DNA of 64,000 nt, from NCBI GenBank assembly GCA_963576725.1, contig OY755237.1:67701472-67765471 (forward strand). The letters run 5' to 3'. The notes below the pieces were generated by a model. It had not been told where the DNA came from. It worked only from the letters and a program-made list of their open reading frames with translations, and searched no databases. Source of the stretch: Azorinus chamasolen (lineage: Eukaryota; Mollusca; Bivalvia; Cardiida; Solecurtidae). Positions 10,113 through 18,855 of this stretch are shown piece after piece. The position numbers and the translations under genes are program-made. Numbering within the stretch: position 1 is the first letter of the stretch; each line of letters begins with the position of its first letter.

Positions 10113-10391
10113 TACTGTTAAACTTCGATATCTCGAATTTCAAGGGACCATGCAAATTACAGATTTCTAATATGGACAATTGCTCAAATTTACAACTTAA
10201 TGCAGATCTATAGTTGTGCTGAAAGCTCTTGTAGGAGCTTTCAGCATTACTTCAGACCTGTATTAAACTGTAACACGTGTTTCTAGATATGAACAGTGAT
10301 ACATTTTAGAGCAATCCTGTATTACAGATTTCGGTAGGACCGACCTTTTTGTTCGAGTTATCCGAGTTCGAGATATCGAGGTCCCACTGTA
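10113..10391. mobile_element. T7 MITE
   Basis: TACTGTTAAACTTCGATATC to GAGATATCGAGGTCCCACTG, then TA. The short inner hairpin GCTGAAAGCTCTTGTAGGAG has looser arms than the other T families. Confidence 0.75.
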
Positions 10392-10537
10392 TGTAGAACT
10401 TGTAAGCGTTGTAACACCACACCTTACGTGTGTCTTTGAATAGTATTTTCATATCATGTCCGCATATGTAGTATTTCATTATTTATTTTGACAAATGAAA
10501 TAAAACCTTTTTAATTAATTCTAACAAAATAAAACAA

Positions 10538-10730
10538 ACAGTAAACCCTCGCTAAGACCGAACAATCACACAATTATCGGCGGTCTTTAAGACAGATTGA
10601 CGCTTAAATCAGGATGAAAGTCACGCACATAGCTCTTCTGGGAGCATTCTGTGTGCCTTTAACCATGCATTAAGCATTCACCTACCTTTGACACTTCCAG
10701 TTCTTCTTAACTAAAGGTTCGTTTTAGCGA
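10538..10730. mobile_element. T8 element, degenerate
   Basis: ACAGTAAACCCTCGCTAAGA at the left and TTCTTAACTAAAGGTTCG at the right. The core GACGCTTAAATCAGGATGAA / TTTAACCATGCATTAAGC is mutated. A further T-core fragment (GGTAGCTTAATGCAGTATG) follows at 10732-10760. Confidence 0.55.
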
Positions 10731-10895
10731 TATGGTAGCTTAATGCAGTATGATAGTATAATCTCATTAATGTGACATTAAGACAGCGAGCTATCCTTTT
10801 CGTTTGGGGTATCGCCAAATGGAGAATAATTATGTAGACTAGGTGGAAATATTGCATTAAGCTCTGGTAAAAGTGTTTTATTACTTTCAACTCCC

Positions 10896-11331
10896 TTAGC
10901 CATTTACTTCATGGATATTTATCTAAGAAATAATGACATCATAAAATAGTGAATAACACACGGGCACTGGAACTTTTGACCATAGATCTAGTAGAAACTG
11001 TATATTTATATCTACAGTAAAACCCCTCTAAACCGGACGTTAAATTTGGTATAAATATCGGACTTGGAGACAGGTGGCAGCTTCATGCAGGGTGAAAGTC
11101 ATGCAGAAAGCTCCTCTAGGAGCTTTCTGCATGACTTTCACCCTGCATGAAGCAGCCACCTGCTTAAAAGTATCTAAATTATTTTCTACTAGAATTCCGG
11201 TTTAGAGGGGTTTTACTGTATATTAATTCTTAAGCAAACAGAGCAGAACCTGATCAGACGGCTCCTACAGTATGTGGGCCTATTCCGATTGCAAATGCGT
11301 AGAAAGGCGTGCTTATGGAGTAAAGGGTTAA
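10896..11331 (-). mobile_element. P1 MITE interrupted by T1
   Basis: TTAGCCATTTACTTCATGGA with AGAAATAATGACATCA, then the T1 insert, then TTAAGCAAACAGAGCAGAAC and GTAAAGGGTTAA. Host bases flanking the insert are the usual neighbours in intact reverse P1 copies. Confidence 0.75.
11013..11220. mobile_element. T1 MITE nested in P1; best-preserved copy
   Basis: TACAGTAAAACCCCTCTAAA to GAGGGGTTTTACTGTA. The two arms agree almost base for base over about 90 bp each, meeting at CTCCTCTAGGAG with no spacer. One arm mismatch: GGCAGC on the left against AGCAGCC on the right. Confidence 0.9.
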
Positions 11332-11459
11332 CTCGTTACCTGATGAATATTCATGGCAGATCACGTGCACATTATTAGTATTTAACTAATGCTCTTATAA
11401 ATACTGTTCGATAGAATGAGTGGGTTTATTCCTATGACAAATAATATACAATTAAACTT

Positions 11460-11560
11460 TCTATAAGCAAATAGAGCTGACCCTGATGAGACGGCTCACG
11501 CATTTCAACTCTGTTTACTCTGTTTGCAAATGTGTCAAAATGCGTCTCTATCACATCCAT
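11460..11560 (-). repeat. decayed P1 hairpin
   Basis: AAGCAAATAGAGCTGACCCT ... TACTCTGTTTGCAAATGTG, with the apical part lost. Confidence 0.5.
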
Positions 11561-11572
11561 GTATTAACCCTT

Positions 11573-11770
11573 ACAACGCTGAATTTTCAAATGGATTCTT
11601 CCAAAATTCAAATAGATCAAGCTTATATTTAAGGGTGTTTTCTAAAGAAAAGTGTAACATGACAAACAGTGTAGACCCTGATAAGAGGGCTCCCCAAGGA
11701 GCCCTCTCATCTGGGTCTACACTGTTTGCAAAGGACATTAGTGACTCGGGTCCCGCACTGTAAGGGTTAA
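11573..11770. mobile_element. P5 MITE, full length
   Basis: TTAACCCTTACAACGCTG to CGCACTGTAAGGGTTAA. The hairpin AACAGTGTAGACCCTGATAA / CATCTGGGTCTACACTGTTT is centred on GGGCTCCCCAAGGAGCCC. Its right TTAA is shared with the following P1. Confidence 0.8.
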
Positions 11771-12211
11771 CCCTTTCTTCCAGGAATATTTATATAAAAA
11801 TAATGACATCATGAATATTGATTAGATTAACGTTTATAATAGCACATGGACACGGGTGATTTTGGTCCTTGCACAAACTGATGAATCATATACAGTAAAA
11901 TCTCGATTATTCGAATTTTCGTTATAAACGAATTTAGACTCTTTTAGGCAGGTGGCTGCTTAATGCATGATGAAAGTCATGCAGAAAGCTCCTAGAGGAG
12001 CTTTCTGCATGACTTTCACCATGCATTAAGCTGCCACCTGTCTTAAAGATCGATGATAATAAGTATTTTAGTGTTCGCCTGTTCGGCTAATCGAGGTTTT
12101 ACTGGATTATATCATAAACAAACTAAGCATATCGATGATAGGAACCGTCTGATCTGGGCCTATTCTGTTTGCAAAGACGTATACTGGCGTATTTATGGAG
12201 TAAATGGTTAA
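11767..12211 (-). mobile_element. P1 MITE interrupted by T3
   Basis: TTAACCCTTTCTTCCAGGAA with AATAATGACATCATGAATAT, then the T3 insert, then AACAAACTAAGCATATCGAT and GTAAATGGTTAA. The hairpin is mutated. Confidence 0.75.
11891..12106. mobile_element. T3 MITE nested in P1
   Basis: TACAGTAAAATCTCGATTAT to CGAGGTTTTACTGGA (terminal TA changed to GA). Long palindrome around GCTCCTAGAGGAGC. Inverted relative to the copy at 2051-2258. Confidence 0.85.
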
Positions 12212-12247
12212 AGGTTTATCTGTCAAATGATTTATTGAGACATTGGC

Positions 12248-12323
12248 CAACAGTGAAGACCCAGATGAGAGGGCACATGGAACACCCTATGATCAGATTC
12301 TACACGTATTTGCTTTACTAATA
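12248..12323. repeat. decayed P5/P3-like hairpin
   Basis: AACAGTGAAGACCCAGATGA ... ATGATCAGATTCTACACG. Confidence 0.45.
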
Positions 12324-12654
12324 AATGTCAAATACTGTCACTAGCGTTATTGATTTTGCAAGAATCCCTCAAATCAAAATGTGTAGGTCAAAATGTGAGC
12401 TAGGGTGAGTTTATATATACTTTATATGATTTAAGGTTAAAAGGTTTAATCACAAAGTGGATGTTTCAAATTTATCGTGCTAGAGTCCTTACCAGAAATG
12501 GTAATATATTCACTATAACGTCATGTATGTGTCTACATTGTTTTTAAATCTTAATAATACCATAAAATCGAGTGTAATAAAAAAATCTAGACGAGATGTA
12601 GTAAATAAGAACTAATATCAGTCTAGATAGGTGGTTACTAAATGCAGGATGTAA

Positions 12655-12917
12655 TACAGTTGAACTTCGATAACTCGAATTCGAATTACTCGAACTACGC
12701 GATAACTCGAACTGAAAGTTCAGTCCTTCCAAATCTTACAATACAGAATTTCTCTAAAATGTTTAACTACGCATGTCTAGAAACACGCTTAACATGCAGG
12801 TCTAAAGTAATGACGAAAGGAGATTTTCCATATCAGAAATCGCATAACTCGAACTTCTGTTAGCTCGAACTAATTTGTGTGGTCTCTTGAAGTTCAAGTT
12901 ATCGAAATTCGGCTGTA
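12655..12917. mobile_element. T7 MITE nested in a decayed T core
   Basis: TACAGTTGAACTTCGATAAC to GAAATTCGGCTGTA. The host core is split: AGGTGGTTACTAAATGCAGG lies left of it and CAGAAAGCTCTTCACAGAAC right of it (host about 12620-12970). Confidence 0.75.
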
Positions 12918-13076
12918 CCTTCAGAAAGCTCTTCACAGAACGCTATGGATTTCTGCCATGCCTAAACACTCCTCTGTCCATGTACTATTATAACAATTAA
13001 CACAATGAATATAAATGATGTCATTATTTCTCACATGTTTTTTTATGGATTAATGACTGGTATTGATATTATCATT

Positions 13077-13106
13077 AAAAATCCGGTTTAAAGTGGTTTG
13101 ACTGTA
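13077..13106. repeat. T1 right-end fragment
   Basis: ATCCGGTTTAAAGTGGTTTG followed by ACTGTA; the rest of the element is missing. Confidence 0.5.
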
Positions 13107-13279
13107 TTTTTCGGAGTATGTTTTATTTGTTTTAAAACCACATTTTACATGCTTAAGGCCATGAACTTATACACAACTATTAGCATGTCAAGTAAACCTT
13201 CATCGACATGTTATCATCTTTTACTTAATTTCTTCTTGTTCATTGTGTTTATCCTAACATTTCGTTAGTATTTTATATA

Positions 13280-13488
13280 TACATTAAAACTCGATACTTC
13301 GAAATTTAGTAATGAAGAACTGATGCCGTTTTAGGTAGGTACCTTATTGTTTAATACAGGGTAGATGTAATGCAGAACTCTCACAAAGGAGCTTTCTTCA
13401 TGACTTTCATTCTGTATTAAGCTGCCACCTATCTAAGTACTGATAATGATACTTGTTTTATCGTCCGAACTATCGGGGTTTTACTGTA
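13280..13488. mobile_element. T6 MITE, uninterrupted reference copy
   Basis: TACATTAAAACTCGATACTT to ATCGGGGTTTTACTGTA. The core GTTTAATACAGGGTAGATG / CATTCTGTATTAAGCTGCCA is imperfect. Useful as the empty version of the nested locus at 8065-8712. Confidence 0.75.
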
Positions 13489-13653
13489 TTTGTATTTGTA
13501 ACATGTATTGAATTCTTCAACATTTCGGGCAACATTCCGTGTTTTCAACCACACTGCACCTATGAAATGGCAAATTAATATCACATGTGAGGTTTCCCTA
13601 AACAGCTTTTCAACAGTATACTCCAGCAATAAAGTTATCTCTGAACATCTGTA

Positions 13654-13858
13654 TTTTAACCCCCCTGAAAGCCGAACTTTTAAAGTGGAACAGCCCATTA
13701 CTGTAGAGTTCATTCAGTATATATGGCTGGAATGTGATTGAGGATTTTAAATGATAAACACGGCAGACCCTGACAAGAGGGCTCCTCTAGGAGCATACAG
13801 ATCTGGATATACACTGTTTGTAAATGACAATACAATAATGTTCTGTATTCAAAGGGTT
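13654..13858. mobile_element. P5 MITE
   Basis: TTAACCCCCCTGAAAGCC to GTATTCAAAGGGTTAC. Hairpin AACACGGCAGACCCTGACAA ... CTGGATATACACTGTTTG. Confidence 0.6.
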
Positions 13859-14167
13859 ACTATTGTTTATAGTACGTGTACCACAAAGCAGAGTTAACCT
13901 TTTGTACTGGCGTGTTCAGCAACTGGTACTAGTAAAACTTACATCTTAAACCTTTATTTGTCAGTGAGCTCGTTCAATTGTTTATTTAGAATGAATCTAT
14001 TTTTATTTGATGGGGTATTTCCGCTAATACATGTACTATGATGTGCAGTTTGGAAAGTAAGCAGTGCAGACCCATATCACAGGACTTCTTCAGGAATCCT
14101 TACGTTTGGTTTATTACAGTGGCAAAATTGAACATTACTTTCTTATGTTTGGATGAAATGGCATTAA

Positions 14168-14319
14168 TACAGTACATCCCCTCTAAAGTGGATGTTCAAT
14201 GTAGTATGAATATAGGTATTGGAGACAGGTGGCAGCTTAATGCAGGCTTAAAGACATGCAGAATGCTCCTCTAGGATTATACTAAACTGAACGTCCCGTT
14301 TAGAGATGTTTTACTCTAT
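14168..14319. mobile_element. T1 MITE, one-armed
   Basis: TACAGTACATCCCCTCTAAA to GATGTTTTACTCTA. The left arm is complete up to GAATGCTCCTCTAGG, then the sequence jumps to the outer right terminus. Nearly the whole right arm has been deleted exactly from the palindrome centre. Confidence 0.75.
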
Positions 14320-14359
14320 CGAAATTCCTTTTCGCTTGTTCTTTTATATGCATGTACAT

Positions 14360-14378
14360 TTATTATTATTATTATTAT
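14360..14378. repeat. TTA microsatellite
   Basis: Six consecutive TTA/ATT units. Confidence 0.8.
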
Positions 14379-14528
14379 CAAATGAGGTAATTGCAATAGT
14401 TTGACACAAAATTCGTATAGTCATATCATCTATAATCAACGAATTTGATAAACATAATAAATAAGTAAAACCTTATTCAATCTATTGGAATTTGACAGTA
14501 TGGGACGTATTCTACAAGTTCAAACAGC

Positions 14529-14781
14529 TTAACCATTATCTTGCTATTCGCGTCAATATACCTACCTGTAAATAGTATAGACCCAGATGAGACAGCTCCT
14601 GCAGGAGCTGTCTCATCAGGGTCTGCACTATTTACAAGTTGATTGTGCAACCAGTGCACTCCACAGCAGCAGTGATTGCACAGCGAAATACGTGTACACA
14701 GTGAAGATATATGTAATTATACAACAGGGCATGGGTAAAGAAGGAGAAATGTATTTTAAAATTTAGCAAGCGAAGGGTTAA
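14529..14781. mobile_element. P3 MITE, full length
   Basis: TTAACCATTATCTTGCTATT to AGCAAGCGAAGGGTTAA. Central palindrome AATAGTATAGACCCAGATGA / CATCAGGGTCTGCACTATT around GCTCCTGCAGGAGC. Inverted relative to 8396-8645. Confidence 0.85.
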
Positions 14782-14997
14782 CCTTTTCCCTAATATAAAC
14801 GTGTTTTCCGCATTTGCAAACAGAGTAGGCCCAGATCACAGTCTGCTGTGTTTACTTATGGCATTTTATAGATATGATTCTACAGTACTTGTCAGAGTGA
14901 AATAATCCCTTGAAAATTATACATTATTAAAATTCAGCTAATGAATATTCACGATGTCATTATTTCTTACAAGAATATTGAACAGGTAAAAGGTTAA
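14778..14997 (+). mobile_element. P1 MITE sharing a TTAA with P3
   Basis: TTAACCTTTTCCC to GGTAAAAGGTTAA. The hairpin is cut down to AACAGAGTAGGCCCAGATCA with CAGTCTGCTGTG. A P2/P6 remnant follows to about 15075. Confidence 0.75.
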
Positions 14998-15246
14998 CAA
15001 ACGGCTTGATTCCAGATGAGACAACGAGTAACCCCGGGTCCAATGTGTTTGGTACCCTGTCAATAGTTTCTCAAACACTTGATCGAATCGGAAGTAGTTA
15101 AAATTTCACCAGATCCTGATCTGAGCAGACTTTTTGTTTTATTTCACAGCAGAGACAGGATTAGGAATTATTGTCCAGGAATAATACAATACAATTCATA
15201 TAAGGCTGAGCGCATCCCGGTTGTAACTTGCAAGAATCTTGACCAT

Positions 15247-15492
15247 TGCCTTCGTGAATATTCATGTGATAGATAATGACTTAAATCATTTATATTTATT
15301 ATATTACTTTTTATTATGGTATATGAACACAGGAACGTTAGACTCTGACAGAAACTGTAGAACAATGTCTATACTAGTTCATAAGCCAACAGAGCAGGCC
15401 CTGATCAGAAGGCTCCTGCGAGAGCCGTCTGATCAGGGTCTACTCTGTTTACAAAGGTGTCAAAGGGTGTATCTAAGGATTAAATGGTTTAA
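15247..15492 (-). mobile_element. P1 MITE
   Basis: A clear hairpin at 15386-15452 (CAACAGAGCAGGCCCTGATC / CTGATCAGGGTCTACTCTG), followed by GTATCTAAGGATTAAATGG and TTTAA. The left end is degenerate. Confidence 0.65.
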
Positions 15493-16150
15493 ACAGCACG
15501 ATGTCTCATCAGGAACAGTCTAAATCTAAGTCAATAGTTTTTTTCAAAAGTAAAAATGCAACCTATCAAGATTTTAGCAGAAATTATTTTTGTCAACAGT
15601 TTAAGGGCTAAAGGCTGGTGCATAGTACGTAATGATATTACTGAACAATAAAGCTAAATGGCTGCTGTAATTTGGCAAGCAAATGGAGACGATAAATTGC
15701 ATTAGTCCTCAATGTACGATCGCGAACAGCGTTTTATCCCTTACCCGCTGTAAAATATGACACCAGTCTGCTCGACTTACTCGACTTAATCCAAAATTCG
15801 ACCAAGCTTTCGAGATATAAATGTCAGAGTGTCAATTAGCCTGCATGCTGATGAGACGTCGAGTTACTCGGCGTCACATGTGGATCAAATGTGGTTAAAA
15901 ATGCAAATCAGCACAGGATTGGTAGGACAAGCGTAATGGTTTTGATGCACACGCAAACGTTTAAAAATCAATAGTGGCGCACATGAAGCGATAAATTTTG
16001 TCAAATTGATTTAATATGTTTAATTTATTTAATACCAGTGATTAGATTTATCTTTGATGCTTTTAGAATTGTTTCATATACTTCGTGGACCGCGGTACAC
16101 TTTTCACCGCCACAATCGCCGGAAAGCGACTACTGGGGGCTGGTGCAACA
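15493..16150. other. gene-free stretch with a P2 remnant
   Basis: 15830-15895 carries GCTGATGAGACGTCGAGTTA with CTCGGCGTCACATG, a decayed P2 core. The rest has no recognisable gene or terminus. Confidence 0.45.
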
Positions 16151-16167
16151 GGCGAATCATTGATTAC

Positions 16168-16245
16168 CTTTGCAAACAGTTTGGATCTGGATGAGATGCC
16201 ACGTAACTTGACCTCTCATTAGGATCCAGACTGTTTGGCATCCCA
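16168..16245. mobile_element. P2 hairpin remnant
   Basis: GCAAACAGTTTGGATCTGGA ... CTCATTAGGATCCAGACTGT; the apical stem is mutated. Confidence 0.6.
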
Positions 16246-16259
16246 TGTATGTTTTTTTT

Positions 16260-16910
16260 AAAAAGGAACTGAATGAATGTTCGCAGAAACAGCAGACGGC
16301 AATAGTTGCAGATGAAAATTATTTGGCGCCAAACTTGCGAGACTCATTTCATGGAAAAAGAAAACCTTAATCAAAATACTCTGAATACTTCTGTCCTGTA
16401 TTAATAGCCGTGGCTGCACTTTGAAATAGGAAAAGAAATATTGTGTCTTTAATCTCAATGATACTTCTTGGTGTACTAAAAGTCCACATTTCCCCCTAAA
16501 TATTTCCATAACAAAACCCTTGAATAAATATATAATACAACTTTTGTGTCGGCAAAAAAATCAAATATGTGAAAATCTGGCGGGAATCTAGCAAGACAGT
16601 TCTCGTGCACACCATTTGTTTTGGGTTTTCATTTGTTAGTTTCACTTCAGTTAAATTGATTGTTAGGCAGTGTAAACAAAATTAATTTAGCTTTTCTAGA
16701 CAGACGATTAAATTACAATTTAACCTTGTACAAATTGATATGAACTTTTCAGAATAAAACATTTTCTCAGACAGATGCTGCCATTCTTTCCTGGTTTGTT
16801 TTTATTGGCATGCAATTGAATCTTAGCCCTTGAATTGTTTCGCATATTTCAAATTCACACTGTAGACATACTCTACCAATGCCCTAATTATAGTAAAAAC
16901 GATGAGTCTG
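16260..16910. other. gap without recognisable gene or MITE
   Basis: AT-rich sequence. The short open frames on both strands show no family resemblance. Confidence 0.45.
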
Positions 16911-16957
16911 TCGCTTGCTTGTCATGCAGAAGTTTTCTGCATGGCTTTCATCCTGCA

Positions 16958-17174
16958 TTAAACAATTTCCTGTTGCATATCCAAGAAATAATGACATCAT
17001 GCATAATAATTATATTAAAATTACCTTATGGACACAGACATTTCTTAATCAGGCAGGAATTGTTTATCATACCATAAGCAAACAGAGCAGACCCTGATCA
17101 GACAGCTCCTATATGAGCAGTCTTATCTGGGTCTACTCTGTTTGCAAATGCGTTGATATGAGGAAAAGAGTTAA
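16958..17174 (-). mobile_element. P1 MITE nested in the T1 arm
   Basis: TTAA at both ends, hairpin AACAGAGCAGACCCTGATCA / TTATCTGGGTCTACTCTG at 17078-17146. The host reads CCTGCA before and TCAGCCAC after, i.e. the arm motif CTGCATTAAGCAGCCAC split at TTAA. Confidence 0.75.
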
Positions 17175-17208
17175 TCAGCCACTAGGCTGACAAAATCTAG
17201 TTTCTATT

Positions 17209-17421
17209 TTAACCCTTTCGCTGCCAGTGCCGGATCTGTGATTACCTATGCAAACAATTTGGATCCAGATGAGACGCCGAGTAACTCGGCGTCTCATCAG
17301 TATCCAAACTGTTTGTTGCTGTTACTATGTTTTTGAAACAAAAATGAAGAAAAAAAAGAAAGAAAATTTATAGCAGACGACAAAGTTAGCAGACGACAGA
17401 GTTTGGCAGCGAAAGGGTTAG
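17209..17421. mobile_element. P2 MITE, full length
   Basis: TTAACCCTTTCGCTGCCA to GGCAGCGAAAGGGTTA. The palindrome AATTTGGATCCAGATGAGAC / GTCTCATCAGTATCCAAACT is centred on CCGAGTAACTCGG. It ends TTAG rather than TTAA. Confidence 0.8.
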
Positions 17422-17554
17422 CAACAGTCCGGTTAAGAGGGGCATTACTGTATTTAGTGTCACAGCGCCGGAATCTTATTTACCCAATAATTCATGTGTT
17501 GTAAACAAGTTTGTCTCCTATAAAACTTGTGATTTTGTAATTTAAATGTTTACT

Positions 17555-17973
17555 CCATATGCGCCTTATACTGCTAACAGAGTAAGATTCATCTGCTCAG
17601 GGTCTGGTCTGTTTGCTTATGATGTTATAAATATCTGATTCCGCTTTGTTTACCAGGGCCAACATGCCATAGTAACTATTAACCCTTTCGCTGCCAATTC
17701 CTGATCTGTGACTACCTATGCAAACAGTTTGGATCCAGATGAGACGCCGAGTAACTCGGCGTCTCATCAGGATCCAAACTGTTTGTTACTGTTACTATGT
17801 TTTTGAAACAAAAATGAAGAAAATCAAAAGAATGAAAATTTGGGAGCTTTCTGTTTTACTTTCACCTTGCTTTAAGCAGCCACCCGTTCTAAATACCAAC
17901 TAATTAACACAATTTAGTGGCCGTTATAGAGAGGTTTTACTGTGCATTAATTCTTACATGAGTGAGGGGTTAA
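17555..17973. mobile_element. P1 host with P2 and T2 fragments
   Basis: A P1 skeleton (CTGCTAACAGAGTAAGATTC ... TTCTTACATGAGTGAGGGG, then TTAA) is interrupted by a P2 from TTAACCCTTTCGCTGCC at 17679 to about 17838, which runs directly into a T2 right half (GAGCTTTCTGTTTTACTTTC to TTTTACTGTG). It ends about 180 bp upstream of the galactosyltransferase start codon. Confidence 0.65.
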
Positions 17974-18155
17974 GTTGTTTTTCCGGTTTTATTCCAGATG
18001 GAGAAAATCAGCTTATTGAAGTAATCCCAACTACAGTATTCATCTCTATGAAAATGGTCGATAAGAGGGAACAGCTCATGAATCACAATGCCATTGACTT
18101 CAGCTACAGCTAGGGCTTCATGGAAACCGATTTCTAGCAATATGCATTTTACGCG

Positions 18156-18855
18156 ATGTTCGAGAGAAAGGACGCTGTCCCCGCATTGTTCCTGCTCCTG
18201 TTGATATTTGCAATCATAGTGACACTCTCTCAGATTCTTGTAGTCCATCAGCATAACCACCGCAATCTAAGACCTAAACGCGACGCCAAGAAGTTCCAAG
18301 CTATGATGAATCAGCTTGATAAAACTATAGATACAATGATGAAATCGGACGTACTAACACAAGAGAAGTACGAAAACGATTTGATGGCACAGATATATGC
18401 AGCTAGAGTGAGAAAAATGTTCAACAATCTCTATAGAACTAGTCGGAAACATTCGGCCGTCGTGAAGCCGCCAGAGAGCATTGACGAAAACGTTAACGAT
18501 AATTTCAAGGCCAAAGATAGGAAGACACGTGTTCTGCACAATACATATAACAAACAGAAACTACACATCACAGACACAACAAAACCCACCGAAAAGCATT
18601 ATGAGTCGTCTGAAAACATACAGGTTACGCAGAATATGGAAACATACATTGCACCTTCCAATCCGATAAAAAGTTTCATTTCGAAGAAGATTGGGTTGAG
18701 AAAAGAAAGTTTAATCTATCCCGGTGATGTTTGGGACATCATGTCAAACGGTGAAAAGTTGAAAAGCAAGTCAACTGTTGATACTAAACACGCCAAAACC
18801 AACAGGAATACATTAAATCCTAAAGAGCCATGTTCGGATTATCCACCTGCACTAG
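18156..18855 (+). CDS. B4GALT: B4GALT-like exon 1: tail, signal anchor, stem
   Basis: Encodes residues 1-233 plus one base of codon 234. The start is the first ATG after an in-frame TAG at 18135-18137. Residues 1-7 are charged, and residues 8-30 (VPALFLLLLIFAIIVTLSQI and on) form a single hydrophobic helix followed by basic residues, as in type II Golgi enzymes. Residues 31-225 are a Lys/Asn/Thr-rich stem of low complexity with no recognised domain. PCSDYPPAL at the end corresponds to the family's Cys-Pro-rich lead into the catalytic domain. The donor GTCAGT begins at 18856 and leaves phase 1. Reading through it would add only nine residues and a stop. The 5' untranslated part is not defined; TTTCTAG ending at 18137 could be an acceptor. 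Confidence 0.88.

Larger units (their letters stand above)
16915..17452. mobile_element. T1-like MITE with two P elements inserted
   Basis: Host pieces in order: TGCATGGCTTTCATCCTGCA, [P1], TCAGCCACTAGGCTGAC with CTAGTTTCTATT, [P2], CAACAGTCCGGTTAAGAGGG and ATTACTGTA. Together they match the right half of an intact T1. Confidence 0.75.

Noticed and set aside
17970..18260. 96-codon minus-strand frame opposite exon 1
   Set aside because: It is antisense to the signal-anchor coding of the galactosyltransferase and has no independent support.
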